Shown in pieces: positions 45,146-53,677 of a stretch of 64,000 nucleotides of DNA. Made by a program: the position numbers and the translations under genes. The number at the start of each line of letters is the position of its first letter. Within the stretch, counting starts at the first letter, position 1. A model generated the notes under the pieces. That model was given only the letters and a program-made list of their open reading frames with translations. It was not told the DNA's origin and did not search any database. This DNA comes from Sphingomonas radiodurans. GTDB taxonomy: Bacteria; Pseudomonadota; Alphaproteobacteria; Sphingomonadales; Sphingomonadaceae. Where the stretch lies: NCBI RefSeq assembly GCF_020866845.1, contig NZ_CP086594.1:496001-560000 (forward strand), written 5' to 3'.

Positions 45146-47365
45146 TCAAGCCATCGTCGGCAGCCGCTCAAGATGCTTTTCGAGCGTGATCGGATAATCG
45201 CGCACCCGCACGCCCGTCGCGTTATACACCGCATTGGCGATCGCCGCGCCGACGCCACAGATGCCCAACTCGCCGACACCCTTCGCCTTCATCGGCGACG
45301 TCGTTGGATCTGCCTCGTCGATGAAAATCACTTCCTGATGCGGAATGTCGGCATGCACCGGCACTTCGTAGCCCGCCAGATCGTGATTGACGAAGAAGCC
45401 GAAGCGCTTGTCGACCGCCAGCTCCTCCATCAGCGCAGCGCCCGCGCCCATCGTCATCGCCCCGATCACTTGGCTACGCGCCGACTTGGGATTGAGGATC
45501 CGACCGGCTGCGCACACCGCGAGCATCCGGCGGATGCGCACTTCGCCCGTCCAGCCATTCACCGCAGCTTCGACGAAATGCGCGCCGAACGTCGATTGCT
45601 GGAAGCGCTTGGCGAGATCGCCATATTCCATGAAGTCCTCGGCGACGATCTCTCCGTCGCGCGCCGCGTCAGCAAGCTTCACGCTGCGGTTGCCCGACCT
45701 GACCTGGCCGTCCGCAAACGCCACGTTGGCCGTGTTGAAGCCGAGCTTCTGCGCAACGGTCCCACGAAGCTTTTCGCAGGCTGCATAGACGCCCGCAGTC
45801 GCGCTGTTCGCGCCCCACTGCCCGCCTGAACCCGCCGAAATTGGGAAGGACGAATCACCCAGCCGCACGTCGACGCGCTCGATCGGCACACCGAGCATCT
45901 CCGCCGCGGTCTGCGCGATGATCGTGTACGTGCCAGTGCCGATATCGGTCATGTCGGTCTCGACCGTTACGATGCCGCTGGACGCCAGCCGCACGCGCGC
46001 GGCGGACTTCTGGTTGATGTTGTTGCGGAACGCCGACGCGACTCCCATGCCGATCAGCCACTGGCCATCGCGCACCTGCGCCGGCACGGCATTGCGCCCC
46101 GACCAGCCGAACCGCTCCGCGCCCTGCCGCAGGCACTCGATCAACCGGCGTTCGGAAAAGCGGCGATCCGGCTTCTCGGGATCGACCTGCGTGTCGTTGC
46201 GAATGCGCAGCTCGACCGGATCCATCTTCAGCTTCTCGGCCAGTTCGTCGATCGCGATCTCAAGCGCCATCAAGCCCGGCGCTTCGCCCGGCGCGCGCAT
46301 CGCGTTGCCCTCCGGCAGATCAAGCACCGCCAGCCGCATCGACGTCATCCGATTGGCTCCGGCATACAGCAGGCGCGTCTGCGCGGTCGCCGTCTCCGGG
46401 CCACCGCCGGGCAGATCGCCCGAGCCGCTCTCGTGCGCGATCGCAGTGATCGTGCCTTCTTTGGTGCTGCCAAGGCGGATGCGCTGAACCGTCGCAGGGC
46501 GATGCGTCGTGTTGTTGGCGATCATCGGCCGCGGCAGCGCGACCTTCACCGGGCGTCCGGCGGCTTTTGCGCCAAGCGCCGCCAGCACTGCGTCGGCGCG
46601 CAGCAACAGCTTCCCGCCGAAACCGCCGCCGATATAGGGCGAGATCAGCCGAACGTTCGCTTCCGGAATCGACAGCGTACGCGCCATGTCCTTCTTGCCC
46701 CAGTTGATCATCTGATTGGAAGTCCACAGCGTCAGCTTGTCGCCGTTCCACGCGGCGATGGTGGCGTGCGGCTCCATCATCGCATGGCTCTGGTCGGGCG
46801 TCGTGTAGGAGGCGTCGAGCTTTACCGATGCGGCCGCAAAGGCCCGCTCGAAATCACCGACGCGGTCGATCGGCGGCGCGCTGCTGCCCTCGCCCGAATC
46901 ACTGCCCTTCAGCGGCGCAGTCTTGAGCTCTTCATCGAGGTCGAACCGACCCTTCACCCGCGTATAGTCAATCCGCACGAGTGACGCCGCAGCGCGCGCC
47001 TGCTCGAATGTCTCGGCCACCACCAGCGCCAACGCCTGGTGATAATGGTCGATCTCGGGTCCACCGAGCAGCTTGGCGGTGTTGAAATTGCCTTTGACGA
47101 GCTTGCCGGCATTGGCAGCCGTCACGATCGCGATCACCCCCGGTGCCGCTTTCGCCTCGGCAAGGTCCATCGCGTTTACACGGCCTTTCGCGATGCCAGC
47201 AGCGACAATATAGCCATAGGCTTGGTTCGGCACCGCGTCGTGCCGCTCATAGGCATAAGCTGCAGTGCCGCTCGTCTTGGCGGGGCCGTCGATGCGATTG
47301 GTCGGCCGGCCGATCACCTTCATCTGGTCGATCGGGTTGGTCCCGGCTTGTGTGTCGAACTTCAT
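45146..47365 (-). CDS. paoC: Aldehyde/xanthine oxidoreductase molybdopterin subunit (PaoC-like)
   Basis: 739 residues of the xanthine oxidase family large subunit, starting [21 protein letters not shown]. Molybdopterin-site regions are [20 protein letters not shown] near 240, [14 protein letters not shown] near 355, and the catalytic Glu in [20 protein letters not shown] near 695. With the two downstream-encoded partners it forms a periplasmic aldehyde oxidoreductase as in E. coli PaoABC. It is the last gene of the unit, overlapping the FAD subunit by four bases. No XdhC/PaoD-type maturation gene follows. Confidence 0.94.
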   Translation of the reverse strand: MKFDTQAGTNPIDQMKVIGRPTNRIDGPAKTSGTAAYAYERHDAVPNQAYGYIVAAGIAKGRVNAMDLAEAKAAPGVIAIVTAANAGKLVKGNFNTAKLLGGPEIDHYHQALALVVAETFEQARAAASLVRIDYTRVKGRFDLDEELKTAPLKGSDSGEGSSAPPIDRVGDFERAFAAASVKLDASYTTPDQSHAMMEPHATIAAWNGDKLTLWTSNQMINWGKKDMARTLSIPEANVRLISPYIGGGFGGKLLLRADAVLAALGAKAAGRPVKVALPRPMIANNTTHRPATVQRIRLGSTKEGTITAIAHESGSGDLPGGGPETATAQTRLLYAGANRMTSMRLAVLDLPEGNAMRAPGEAPGLMALEIAIDELAEKLKMDPVELRIRNDTQVDPEKPDRRFSERRLIECLRQGAERFGWSGRNAVPAQVRDGQWLIGMGVASAFRNNINQKSAARVRLASSGIVTVETDMTDIGTGTYTIIAQTAAEMLGVPIERVDVRLGDSSFPISAGSGGQWGANSATAGVYAACEKLRGTVAQKLGFNTANVAFADGQVRSGNRSVKLADAARDGEIVAEDFMEYGDLAKRFQQSTFGAHFVEAAVNGWTGEVRIRRMLAVCAAGRILNPKSARSQVIGAMTMGAGAALMEELAVDKRFGFFVNHDLAGYEVPVHADIPHQEVIFIDEADPTTSPMKAKGVGELGICGVGAAIANAVYNATGVRVRDYPITLEKHLERLPTMA

Positions 47366-48324
47366 GCCGCGGCCCTCTTATCCTGCGCTTGCGCCATGAC
47401 GGCGCCGATCGTCCGCTCGACGAGCGGCAGCTTGAAGGCGTTGTCCTGCGTCGGCTTGGCGCCGGCCAGCAGCTGTGCCGTCACCGCCTTCGCTCCATTC
47501 GGGATCGCTGCGTCCGCAGCCTCGACCCGCCACGGCTTGTGCGCGACTCCGCCCACGGCGACGCGCCCCGTTCCGTCGCGCTGGATCACCGCAGCGACCG
47601 AGATGAGCGCAAAGGCATAAGACGCACGATCGCGCACCTTCTGGTATATATGCTCACCGCCAACCGGTGCCGGCAAGGTCACTGCCGTGATCAGCTCGCC
47701 GGGCTGCAGCGTCGTCTCGATGTACGGTGTCGTTCCCGGCAGGCGGTGAAAGTCCGCGATCGGGATCGCACGCGTCTGGCCGCCGGCATTCACCGTCTCG
47801 ACAGTCGCGTCGAGCACCCGCATCGCCACTGCCATGTCGCTCGGATGCGTGGCGATGCATGCGTCGGACGTGCCGACCACCGCCAGTTGCCGAGAATAGC
47901 CGCCGATTGCCGCGCAGCCCGATCCGGGCTTGCGCTTGTTGCACGGTTGATTGGTGTCGTAAAAATACGGGCAGCGCGTCCGCTGCAGCAAATTGCCCCC
48001 CGTCGTCGCCTTGTTGCGCAACTGGCCGCTAGCGCCAGCAACGATCGCCCGCGTCAACACCCCGTAATCGCGCCGCACGCGCGTGTCGGCGGCAAGCGAC
48101 GTGTTCGATACGAGCGTACCGATGCGAAGCCCGCCTTCGCGCGTCGGCTCGATCCGGTTCAGGCCGAGGTCCTGCACGTCGATCAAGGTCGCCGGCGTCT
48201 CGATCTCCAGCTTCATCAGATCGAGCAGGTTCGTGCCGCCGGCGATGAACTTCGCGCCGGGGCGCGCTGCTGCCGCTGCGGCTTCCGCCGGGCTCTTCGC
48301 GCGCAGATAGTCAAACGCCTTCAT
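47362..48324 (-). CDS. paoB: FAD-binding subunit with extra 4Fe-4S site (PaoB-like)
   Basis: 320 residues. FAD-binding region [19 protein letters not shown] near 24 and [17 protein letters not shown] near 98 match the molybdopterin dehydrogenase FAD domain. The insert [20 protein letters not shown] with a following GC near 130 carries the cysteines that hold a 4Fe-4S cluster in PaoB and are missing from ordinary xanthine dehydrogenases, so the Pao assignment rests on this. Four-base overlaps join it to both neighbours. Confidence 0.94.
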   Translation of the reverse strand: MKAFDYLRAKSPAEAAAAAARPGAKFIAGGTNLLDLMKLEIETPATLIDVQDLGLNRIEPTREGGLRIGTLVSNTSLAADTRVRRDYGVLTRAIVAGASGQLRNKATTGGNLLQRTRCPYFYDTNQPCNKRKPGSGCAAIGGYSRQLAVVGTSDACIATHPSDMAVAMRVLDATVETVNAGGQTRAIPIADFHRLPGTTPYIETTLQPGELITAVTLPAPVGGEHIYQKVRDRASYAFALISVAAVIQRDGTGRVAVGGVAHKPWRVEAADAAIPNGAKAVTAQLLAGAKPTQDNAFKLPLVERTIGAVMAQAQDKRAAA

Positions 48325-48983
48325 GCCTTCACCCCCGCGACATCGGCCCCAGCGGGCGCAAGCCCGGCCACGTCAGCCATCGCATCGGCGATGTTAGAAT
48401 AGGCGCCGCAGCGGCAGATATTGCCGCTCATCCGCTCGCGCATCTCGATCACCGTCATCGCCGGTTTGCCAGCGACGTCGCCCTGCACATGGCTCGGAAT
48501 GCCGGCGCGAATCTCATCTAGCACCGCTACCGCCGAGCAAATCTGCCCCGGCGTGCAATAGCCGCACTGATAGCCATCGTGCTTCACGAACGCCGCCTGC
48601 ATCGCGTGCAGCTTCTCAGGCGTGCCGAGGCCCTCGATCGTCGTCACCTTGTCGCCGTCATGCTGGACGGCGAGGCTCAGGCAGGAATTGATCCGCTGCC
48701 CGTCGACGATCACGGTGCAGGCACCGCACTGGCCGTGATCGCAACCCTTCTTCGTGCCGGTAAGCTGAAGATGCTCGCGCAGCGCATCGAGCAGCGTCGT
48801 ACGTGTATCGATCTCCAGCGCGCGCTTCTTCCCGTTCACGGTCAGCGACACCTTCGCCAAGACTGGCGCGCGTGCCGGGCGCGGCTGCGCGTCCACTGCC
48901 GGTGCCGCGGTCAACGCGACACTCGCCGCCGTGCCCGCCAGCACGCCCCGTCGGGATACCGCGAGCGATCCGCCCTCAGCCAT
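48321..48983 (-). CDS. paoA: 2Fe-2S subunit with Tat signal (PaoA-like)
   Basis: 220 residues from [20 protein letters not shown]; the SRRGVLAG twin-arginine motif and hydrophobic stretch imply Tat export of the whole folded complex. Two 2Fe-2S clusters are indicated by [16 protein letters not shown] near 90 with a later Cys in INSCLSLA, and by [15 protein letters not shown] near 148 with [15 protein letters not shown] near 195. It passes electrons from the FAD subunit. It is the first gene of the unit, behind a 110-base gap from tRNA-Lys. Confidence 0.94.
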   Translation of the reverse strand: MAEGGSLAVSRRGVLAGTAASVALTAAPAVDAQPRPARAPVLAKVSLTVNGKKRALEIDTRTTLLDALREHLQLTGTKKGCDHGQCGACTVIVDGQRINSCLSLAVQHDGDKVTTIEGLGTPEKLHAMQAAFVKHDGYQCGYCTPGQICSAVAVLDEIRAGIPSHVQGDVAGKPAMTVIEMRERMSGNICRCGAYSNIADAMADVAGLAPAGADVAGVKA

Positions 48984-49093
48984 AGTCGCTGCTCCAAATT
49001 TTCTAATGTGCCCAAGCTGGCATACCCCTGCGCTTTTCAATCGTCGAAACCTGGATTGGTTTCAATTGAGAACGAATCGCATGGGTAGGTCGC

Positions 49094-49169
49094 TGGTGGG
49101 TCCGCCGGGGCTCGAACCCGGGACCTCTCGATTAAAAGTCGCTTGCTCTACCAACTGAGCTACGGACCC
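49094..49169 (-). tRNA. tRNA-Lys (anticodon UUU)
   Basis: Acceptor GGGTCCG/CGGACCC, D-arm GCTC/GAGC, loop CTTTTAA with anticodon TTT, T-arm CCGGG/CCCGG with TTCGAGC, discriminator A and encoded CCA (49094-49096). The outer two pairs of the anticodon stem (27-43 and 28-42) read A-G and G-A, which is unusual; the three inner pairs are normal. Its 5' end overlaps the last codons of folK. Confidence 0.93.
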
Positions 49170-49663
49170 TCACCAGTGCGGGAGCGCCTAGGGAGCGGGC
49201 GGCGGCTGGTCAACCGGGCGCGAAGCTGGCGCATGGTAAGGCCGGTCAGCGGATCACGCCAATCCGGTGCGATAACGCACAACGGTGCCAGGACGAAATC
49301 ACGGCCGCGGAACGCCGGATGCGGGATTTCGAGCCCCGGCACTGAATAGGCGCCGCCCGTCCACAGGACGATGTCGAGGTCGATTACTCGAGCGCCCCAC
49401 CGAAGCCCGTCGCGGCGGCCGAGGCTGCATTCGATCCGCTTGAGCCGATGAAGCATCGTTTCAGGATCAACGTCGGTCTGGACCAACGCGACGGTATTGG
49501 CGAAGCGCCGTGTCGATGGGCCTAGCGGTGCGCTCGTGATGATTGGCGCGGCTAGGACATCGCCCGGGATCGCCGCCAGCGCGCCCGTCACTTCGGCTTC
49601 GGGTCGCCCGTGCCGTCCCCAACGATTCGAACCCACGGCCACGACATAGGTTGAGCGCTGCAT
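49160..49663 (-). CDS. folK: 2-amino-4-hydroxy-6-hydroxymethyldihydropteridine pyrophosphokinase
   Basis: 167 residues from MQRSTYVVAVGSNRWGRHGR. HPPK motifs are PSTRRFANTVALVQTD near 48, GARVIDLDIVLWTGG near 90 and EIPHPAFRGRDFVLAPL near 112. It transfers pyrophosphate from ATP to hydroxymethyldihydropterin in folate synthesis. The C-terminal tail is basic, and its stop codon TAG is formed by tRNA-Lys bases 8-10, so the coding region runs 10 bases into the tRNA gene on the same strand. Confidence 0.94.
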   Translation of the reverse strand: MQRSTYVVAVGSNRWGRHGRPEAEVTGALAAIPGDVLAAPIITSAPLGPSTRRFANTVALVQTDVDPETMLHRLKRIECSLGRRDGLRWGARVIDLDIVLWTGGAYSVPGLEIPHPAFRGRDFVLAPLCVIAPDWRDPLTGLTMRQLRARLTSRRPLPRRSRTGEGP

Positions 49664-49686
49664 GCCGCTCAGCCTATCGCGTGACG

Positions 49687-50436
49687 ATGAACTTCGCACC
49701 ATCTCCGCTACCCGCGACCGAACCACCCCGAAATTGCCCGCTTTGTCCCCGTTTGGTCGAGTTTCGCGATATCGCTCGCTCGCAGTTTCCCCCGTGGTGG
49801 AACGCTCCCGTACCCGCTTTTGGCGACCCTGACGCGTGGCTGGTCATCGTAGGACTCGCGCCCGGCAAACATGGCGCAAACCGCACCGGACGGCCATTCA
49901 CCGGCGATTACGCCGGCCAATTGCTCTACGCGACGCTGGCAAAATTCGGCCTGAGTGAAGGCACTTACGACGAGCGCCCGGATGATGGCCTGCGCCTGAA
50001 GGGCGCAATGCTCGTCAACGCCGTCCGCTGCTTGCCCCCTGAGAACAAACCAACCCCCGATGAAATCCGCACCTGCCGCCCCTTCCTCGAAGCTCCCCTC
50101 GCGGCACTCCCAAAGGCAAGTATTTTCATAGCGTTAGGCCAAATCGCGCACCAATCCGCCGTCAAAGCGCTCGGCGGCAAACTGCCGAAAGCCAAATTCG
50201 GCCATCTAGCCGAACACCGCATGCCCGACGGCCGCCTCCTGATCGATAGCTACCACTGCTCGCGCTACAACACGAACACAGGGCGATTGACAGCGGCGAT
50301 GTTCGAAGCGGTCTTCGCACGGGCGCTGGAAGTAAGAGAAGGCGAAATCAGTCGCTTAGGCGTGCTGGAGCGGGTGAAGGGAACCGATCACGAACCTTCA
50401 TCCGAGAAAGCCGGCTTTTTGAAAGCACGCGTCTAA
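49687..50436 (+). CDS. Uracil-DNA glycosylase, family 5 (UDGb)
   Basis: 249 residues. An early CPLCPRLVEFR gives part of the iron-sulfur cysteine set, completed by NAVRCLPPENKPTPDE and GQIAHQ neighbours. Motif A is VGLAPGKHGANRTGRPFTGD (family 5 type, lacking the usual catalytic Asp/Asn of other families) and the second motif is IDSYHCSRYNTNTGRLT near 195. UDGb removes uracil and hypoxanthine from DNA. The gene is divergent from folK with only 23 bases between. Confidence 0.92.
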   Translation: MNFAPSPLPATEPPRNCPLCPRLVEFRDIARSQFPPWWNAPVPAFGDPDAWLVIVGLAPGKHGANRTGRPFTGDYAGQLLYATLAKFGLSEGTYDERPDDGLRLKGAMLVNAVRCLPPENKPTPDEIRTCRPFLEAPLAALPKASIFIALGQIAHQSAVKALGGKLPKAKFGHLAEHRMPDGRLLIDSYHCSRYNTNTGRLTAAMFEAVFARALEVREGEISRLGVLERVKGTDHEPSSEKAGFLKARV

Positions 50437-50494
50437 TTTGATGAATTACATGGGTGGATAGTTCGCGCCACCAGCCCTGATTCCAGTCGATAAG

Positions 50495-51031
50495 TCAGTC
50501 GATGCCGAAGCAGTATGCAGGCGGTTCGGGGTTCTGCAGTGTGGGCGTGCTGGAAACGCAATATTCGCCGGCGAGGAGAGTCTGCGGCAGCACGAGCTGG
50601 ACCATTGAGGTTTTATAGGGTCGCGCCTCAAAACTGACCGCTTCGCCTGGCCGCTGTTTTCCACCCAATAGGCCGCCGGAGACGGCGGACAGCACACGGT
50701 TTCCTTTCTCGACCTTAGCGTAAATCACCTTGAACAGGTTGGCAGGGTCAATCTGAGGATCGCTCACGCGCACAATCAGGCTGATTGGTGAAGCTGATGT
50801 GAATCTGACCGGCGACCGATCACCGGGCACGTAGAAACTTGTCTTCGCTCCGCCCAAGCCCAGAGCTCGCACTTTGAACTTTGACGTGGTTACCTGCCGC
50901 TCGAGCGCAACATCGGCTGAACTCGCTCCTACTCTCGCCACGAACGTTCCCTGATATTGAGGATCGGCGGCGACGGGAAACCCTAAGGTCAATGCGATGA
51001 CTATAGCTGGCCAAGCTGCAAACGTCTTCAT
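50495..51031 (-). CDS. Exported protein of unknown function
   Basis: 178 residues from MKTFAAWPAIVIALTLGFPV, a clean signal peptide ending VAA-DP; GGAGAGG lies 7 bases upstream. The mature part looks all-beta (YQGTFVARVGASSADVAL, SLIVRVSDPQIDPANLF, LPQTLLAGEYCVSS) with two C-terminal cysteines. Base composition and codon use are slightly less GC-rich than the chromosomal neighbours. No family is recognised. It lies between the glycosylase gene and the tRNA-Gly fragment, so it may be chromosomal or belong to an older insertion. Confidence 0.65.
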   Translation of the reverse strand: MKTFAAWPAIVIALTLGFPVAADPQYQGTFVARVGASSADVALERQVTTSKFKVRALGLGGAKTSFYVPGDRSPVRFTSASPISLIVRVSDPQIDPANLFKVIYAKVEKGNRVLSAVSGGLLGGKQRPGEAVSFEARPYKTSMVQLVLPQTLLAGEYCVSSTPTLQNPEPPAYCFGID

Positions 51032-51138
51032 CTTCACCTCTCCAAGATGAGAGAGGCTGGCACCGTTTGAAGCTATCTGCAACGTGAAAGAAAGCACCAA
51101 ACTGTCAGGTTCAATGCAAGAACATCAGCTAGGCTTGG

Positions 51139-51188
51139 ATGAGTAAGCAGCTTGGAAGGCTGCTGTACTACCATTGTACTATACCCGC
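51139..51188 (-). pseudogene. 5' half of a tRNA-Gly(UCC), truncated
   Basis: The reverse strand from 51188 reads GCGGGTATAGTACAATGG, a D-stem GTAC/GTAC, anticodon stem GCAGC/GCTGC with loop CTTCCAA (anticodon TCC) and TTAC of the variable region. After that no T-arm or 3' acceptor strand follows; the sequence turns into the leader of the 50495 gene. Half tRNAs of this kind typically mark insertion or deletion junctions of phages and islands. The rest of the 349-base gap 51032-51380 shows no gene. Confidence 0.75.
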
Positions 51189-51380
51189 TTAACCGTTGAT
51201 CTTGCACGATAATCTCGCACCGGTCTCACGTTATTTTGCAAATGTGTTTTGCAGCCGCTTCGATACCGCGAGCGCGGCAGTCGATCAACCAAGCGGCGAT
51301 CGTCCCGACAGTGCCAGCGTTTGAAGTAGAACAAACGCGGAACGCGACCTGTACCGGCAACGAACGATTCGGAGGTCACG

Positions 51381-51617
51381 ATGCCCGACCCTGCCCTGCG
51401 CTACACAGATGCCAAGCCGACGTTCGGCGCGTGGTTGATCGAGCAGCGCAAGCGCGACGGGTGGCTCGGCGACTTTGCGCTCGCCGCGCACGCTGACCGA
51501 TCGTTCCCCCGCCAGGGTGACGTAGAGGCCGTGAAGAAGTGGCTGAGCGGAAAGATGGCCACCGGCGACGACTGGGCCGCGCTCGACGACGCTGAGAACG
51601 ATTGGATCTGTTACTGA
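51381..51617 (+). CDS. YozE SAM-like family protein
   Basis: 78 residues with GGAGG five bases before ATG. TFGAWLIEQRKRDGWLGDFA, then DRSFPRQGDVEAVKKWLSG and DWAALDDAENDWICY match the YozE_SAM_like domain (PF06855), a small helical bundle that is common in phages and mobile elements with no known biochemical role. Its stop overlaps the next ATG by one base (TGATG). Confidence 0.75.
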   Translation: MPDPALRYTDAKPTFGAWLIEQRKRDGWLGDFALAAHADRSFPRQGDVEAVKKWLSGKMATGDDWAALDDAENDWICY

Positions 51618-51859
51618 TGAAGGTGAGCAATCCCCACGCCCGGCTGGAGGAGCTGGCGAAGGCGCGCCGTGTCAGCCTTACCGAGGTTGCGAGGGTCATC
51701 CGCCGGCCGGCGCGCTACGTGCACCGCTTCGTCCGCGAAGGCTTCCCGCTCGAGCTGCGGCCGGACGAGCGCAAGACGCTCTCACAATTCTTCGGCGTGG
51801 CAGAGATCGAGCTGGGTGGTGAGGATCCGCGCTGGGCGAAGTTCAAGGTGGTGAAGTGA
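51617..51859 (+). CDS. Small helix-turn-helix-like phage protein
   Basis: 80 residues from MKVSNPHARLEELAKARRVS. A helix-turn-helix pattern is visible in RVSLTEVARVIRRPARYVHR, followed by LRPDERKTLSQFFGVAEIEL, which resembles XRE-type DNA-binding proteins whose second half matches the FFGV-x-ExxL ending of repressor domains. It could be a small phage regulator. It is translationally linked to both neighbours (TGATG and GTGA). Confidence 0.65.
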   Translation: MKVSNPHARLEELAKARRVSLTEVARVIRRPARYVHRFVREGFPLELRPDERKTLSQFFGVAEIELGGEDPRWAKFKVVK

Positions 51860-52107
51860 GGCAGGTCAACCGCGACGAGTTCGCCTGGTCAGTCGCGGCT
51901 GCGCTCCGCAAGGTATCGACCACGCTCCGGAAGCATTTGGCGACCGGTACCGCGGAGCAGCAGGACAAGGCCCGCGCTACGATCGCGCTCCACATCGCTG
52001 ACGATCTGAAGCGCTATGAGATCCTGACGGACGCACCAGAGCACCTGATGGGCGACGAGGCTTATAGCCGGCCGCTGCGCAACATGCTCGGCGACAGCCG
52101 CGCCTAA
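51856..52107 (+). CDS. Small phage-region protein, unknown
   Basis: 83 residues starting at a GTG that overlaps the previous stop (GTGA): VRQVNRDEFAWSVAAALRKV, then RKHLATGTAEQQDKARATIA and a short C-terminus. It is all-helical by eye. Third gene of a coupled forward trio; it may work with the HTH protein, but nothing in the sequence gives a function. The 213 bases after it hold only an inverted repeat. Confidence 0.55.
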   Translation: MRQVNRDEFAWSVAAALRKVSTTLRKHLATGTAEQQDKARATIALHIADDLKRYEILTDAPEHLMGDEAYSRPLRNMLGDSRA

Positions 52108-52290
52108 CGCGGCCAAGACTCCACCAGCATCCGGCGCATCGACCTCAACAATCCGGCTCACGTTGCAGGGCTCAACAACGAGTGGTGAAGCGCACCAGAG
52201 ACGCGTACGCAGCTAGGTCGTGGTGGCTGGAAGTTAGTCCCGCTCCTCGGTAACTAAATCCCAGTTGTGAGCCGCAAAATATCGGGCATA

Positions 52291-52319
52291 TAGAGCCAGG
52301 TAAACGGGGGCTGGCTCTA
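52291..52319 (+). promoter_or_regulatory. Inverted repeat directly before the methyltransferase start
   Basis: TAGAGCCAG (52291-52299) and CTGGCTCTA (52311-52319) are exact inverted 9-base arms; the loop carries GGGGG, the only Shine-Dalgarno-like run, and the ATG follows one base after the right arm. It could be an operator or an RNA hairpin limiting translation of the cargo gene. Confidence 0.55.
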
Positions 52320-52320
52320 C

Positions 52321-53067
52321 ATGGACCGAAACATATCCACTGCTGTCGCTGAGATCGCGAAGCATCGCGACCGCACATGGGCGTGGGCGAACTTTCTGCC
52401 TTCAGTCCGATCGCTGATCGAGACGAGTGGCGCGAAAAGCGTTATCGAGATCGGCGGCGGCAGAGGCCCCTCATTCAGCCAAAACGAAGTTGAGCGGTTT
52501 GGACTGTCCTATACCTCGAACGACATTTCCGCGCGAGAGCTGAGCAAAGCGCCCGCGTGGGTCGGGAAAGCGCATTTCGACGTGCAAAGCCCCGATCCTG
52601 CGACCATAGCCCCCTATGCTGGTCAGTTCGATTTCGCATTCTCGAAAATGGTGATGGAGCACGTCGAAAGCTACGAGCGCGCCTATGCCAATATCCACAT
52701 GCTGCTGAAGTCCGGCGGCATCTCGATAGCCTTTCACCCGGTGCTTTACGCGCTCCCGTTCGTGCTCAACAGGATGGTCCCGGAATTCGCATCGAGCGCC
52801 TTGCTGACCAAGGTGTTCCCCGACCGAACGGACGATGGTTATCCCAAGTTTCCGGCATGGTATAGCGGGTGCTATGTCTCGCCGGCAATTCAGAACCGCT
52901 TGCGTGAGATAGGATTTACCAACGTCTGGCAGGTGCCGTTTTACGGGCACAAATACTACAAGAAAATCCCAGGGCTCTGGCAGGCGCATCAGGCCGCGAC
53001 GGGGTTCTTCCGAGATAGGAATATGACGAAGATGGCGTCGTTCGCGTTTACGATCGTCCAAAAGTAG
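52321..53067 (+). CDS. Class I SAM-dependent methyltransferase (phage cargo)
   Basis: 248 residues. The SAM site is VIEIGGGRGPSFSQNEVERF near 41-60, followed by NDISARELSKA and the motif FDFAFSKMVMEHVESYE near 105, a typical methyltransferase type 11 layout; a C-terminal half with GHKYYKKIPGLWQAHQAA is unlike small housekeeping methyltransferases. Its base composition is lower in GC than the chromosome. It lies forward among reverse-strand phage genes, with its own hairpin upstream, which fits an accessory (moron) gene that may modify a host glycan, lipid or protein. Confidence 0.82.
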   Translation: MDRNISTAVAEIAKHRDRTWAWANFLPSVRSLIETSGAKSVIEIGGGRGPSFSQNEVERFGLSYTSNDISARELSKAPAWVGKAHFDVQSPDPATIAPYAGQFDFAFSKMVMEHVESYERAYANIHMLLKSGGISIAFHPVLYALPFVLNRMVPEFASSALLTKVFPDRTDDGYPKFPAWYSGCYVSPAIQNRLREIGFTNVWQVPFYGHKYYKKIPGLWQAHQAATGFFRDRNMTKMASFAFTIVQK

Positions 53068-53151
53068 GGCGTTATTACACTACACGTACCTGGGGATTGC
53101 AGCCTGATGCCTAGCGCAGACCCAAATGAACGCGGCGGCGAAGTGGTCGGT

Positions 53152-53388
53152 TTATTGTTTTGAATTCGCCGTCGCCTCAGACCATTCCTTAACGGCCTGC
53201 AGGCGCGAGCGACAATCCCGCCCAGCCACAACGACCTCGCTGGTCCACACGCTCACCGTCGCGTCAGTTAGTTCTACTGGCACCAGCGGCTCCGCCTTGC
53301 ACGTCAGATACTGGATCGGAGGCCGGGCAATCTCAACGCGGACGCTGCTGTTCCCGCACGCGCTCAAGACCAGCATCAGTCTGCGCAT
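53152..53388 (-). CDS. Rz1-like outer-membrane spanin lipoprotein
   Basis: 78 residues. A very short lipoprotein signal MRRLMLVLSAC puts the lipobox LSAC at residues 8-11. The mature part is small with two more cysteines. The gene starts inside the 3' end of the Rz-like gene in another frame (56 bases of overlap), the classic Rz/Rz1 arrangement. It would pair with Rz across the periplasm to fuse inner and outer membranes in the last step of lysis. Confidence 0.75.
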   Translation of the reverse strand: MRRLMLVLSACGNSSVRVEIARPPIQYLTCKAEPLVPVELTDATVSVWTSEVVVAGRDCRSRLQAVKEWSEATANSKQ

Positions 53389-53677
53389 ATTCCCTCGTCG
53401 TGTTGATGGATCGCACGATAATCGGCTGCATGGCGGAGATGCGGCCGGCGTAGTTGGTCGCGGCCTGGGCGAGGTTCGTCGCGTAGCGGCGCTCAGCTTC
53501 GAGCTTCAGCTGCTCGGCCCGCCTGATCTCCGACGACCAAGCGTCGCGCTCGGCGCGAAGGGTGGCGGTGCGGTCGGCCAGCGTAGCGCGGGTGGCGAGC
53601 AGCGCGATCGTCAGCACGGCGATCGGGACCGACCACCAGAAGCGGCGCAGCAGCGCTAAGGCTCCAGCGAGCGTCAT
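53333..53677 (-). CDS. Rz-like inner-membrane spanin
   Basis: 114 residues. An N-terminal anchor FWWSVPIAVLTIALLATRAT at 13-32 is followed by a long coiled coil (ATLRAERDAWSSEIRRAEQL, EAERRYATNLAQAATNYA) as in i-spanins. It follows the endolysin with an ATGA overlap and contains the Rz1-like start. The order endolysin-Rz-Rz1 is the standard lysis cassette. Confidence 0.82.
   Translation of the reverse strand: MTLAGALALLRRFWWSVPIAVLTIALLATRATLADRTATLRAERDAWSSEIRRAEQLKLEAERRYATNLAQAATNYAGRISAMQPIIVRSINTTREYAQTDAGLERVREQQRPR

Noticed and set aside
49094..49169. tRNA-Lys as the prophage attachment site
   Set aside because: The tRNA is complete and is followed by ordinary chromosomal genes on both sides; the phage genes begin 2 kb away beyond folK and the glycosylase.
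51139..51188. A complete tRNA-Gly gene
   Set aside because: No T-arm or 3' acceptor strand can be found within the next ~100 bases, so only a 5' half is called.
51236..51496. 86-residue forward frame before the YozE-like gene
   Set aside because: Overlaps the YozE-like gene out of frame, lacks a ribosome-binding site, and has Arg/Ala-rich filler composition.
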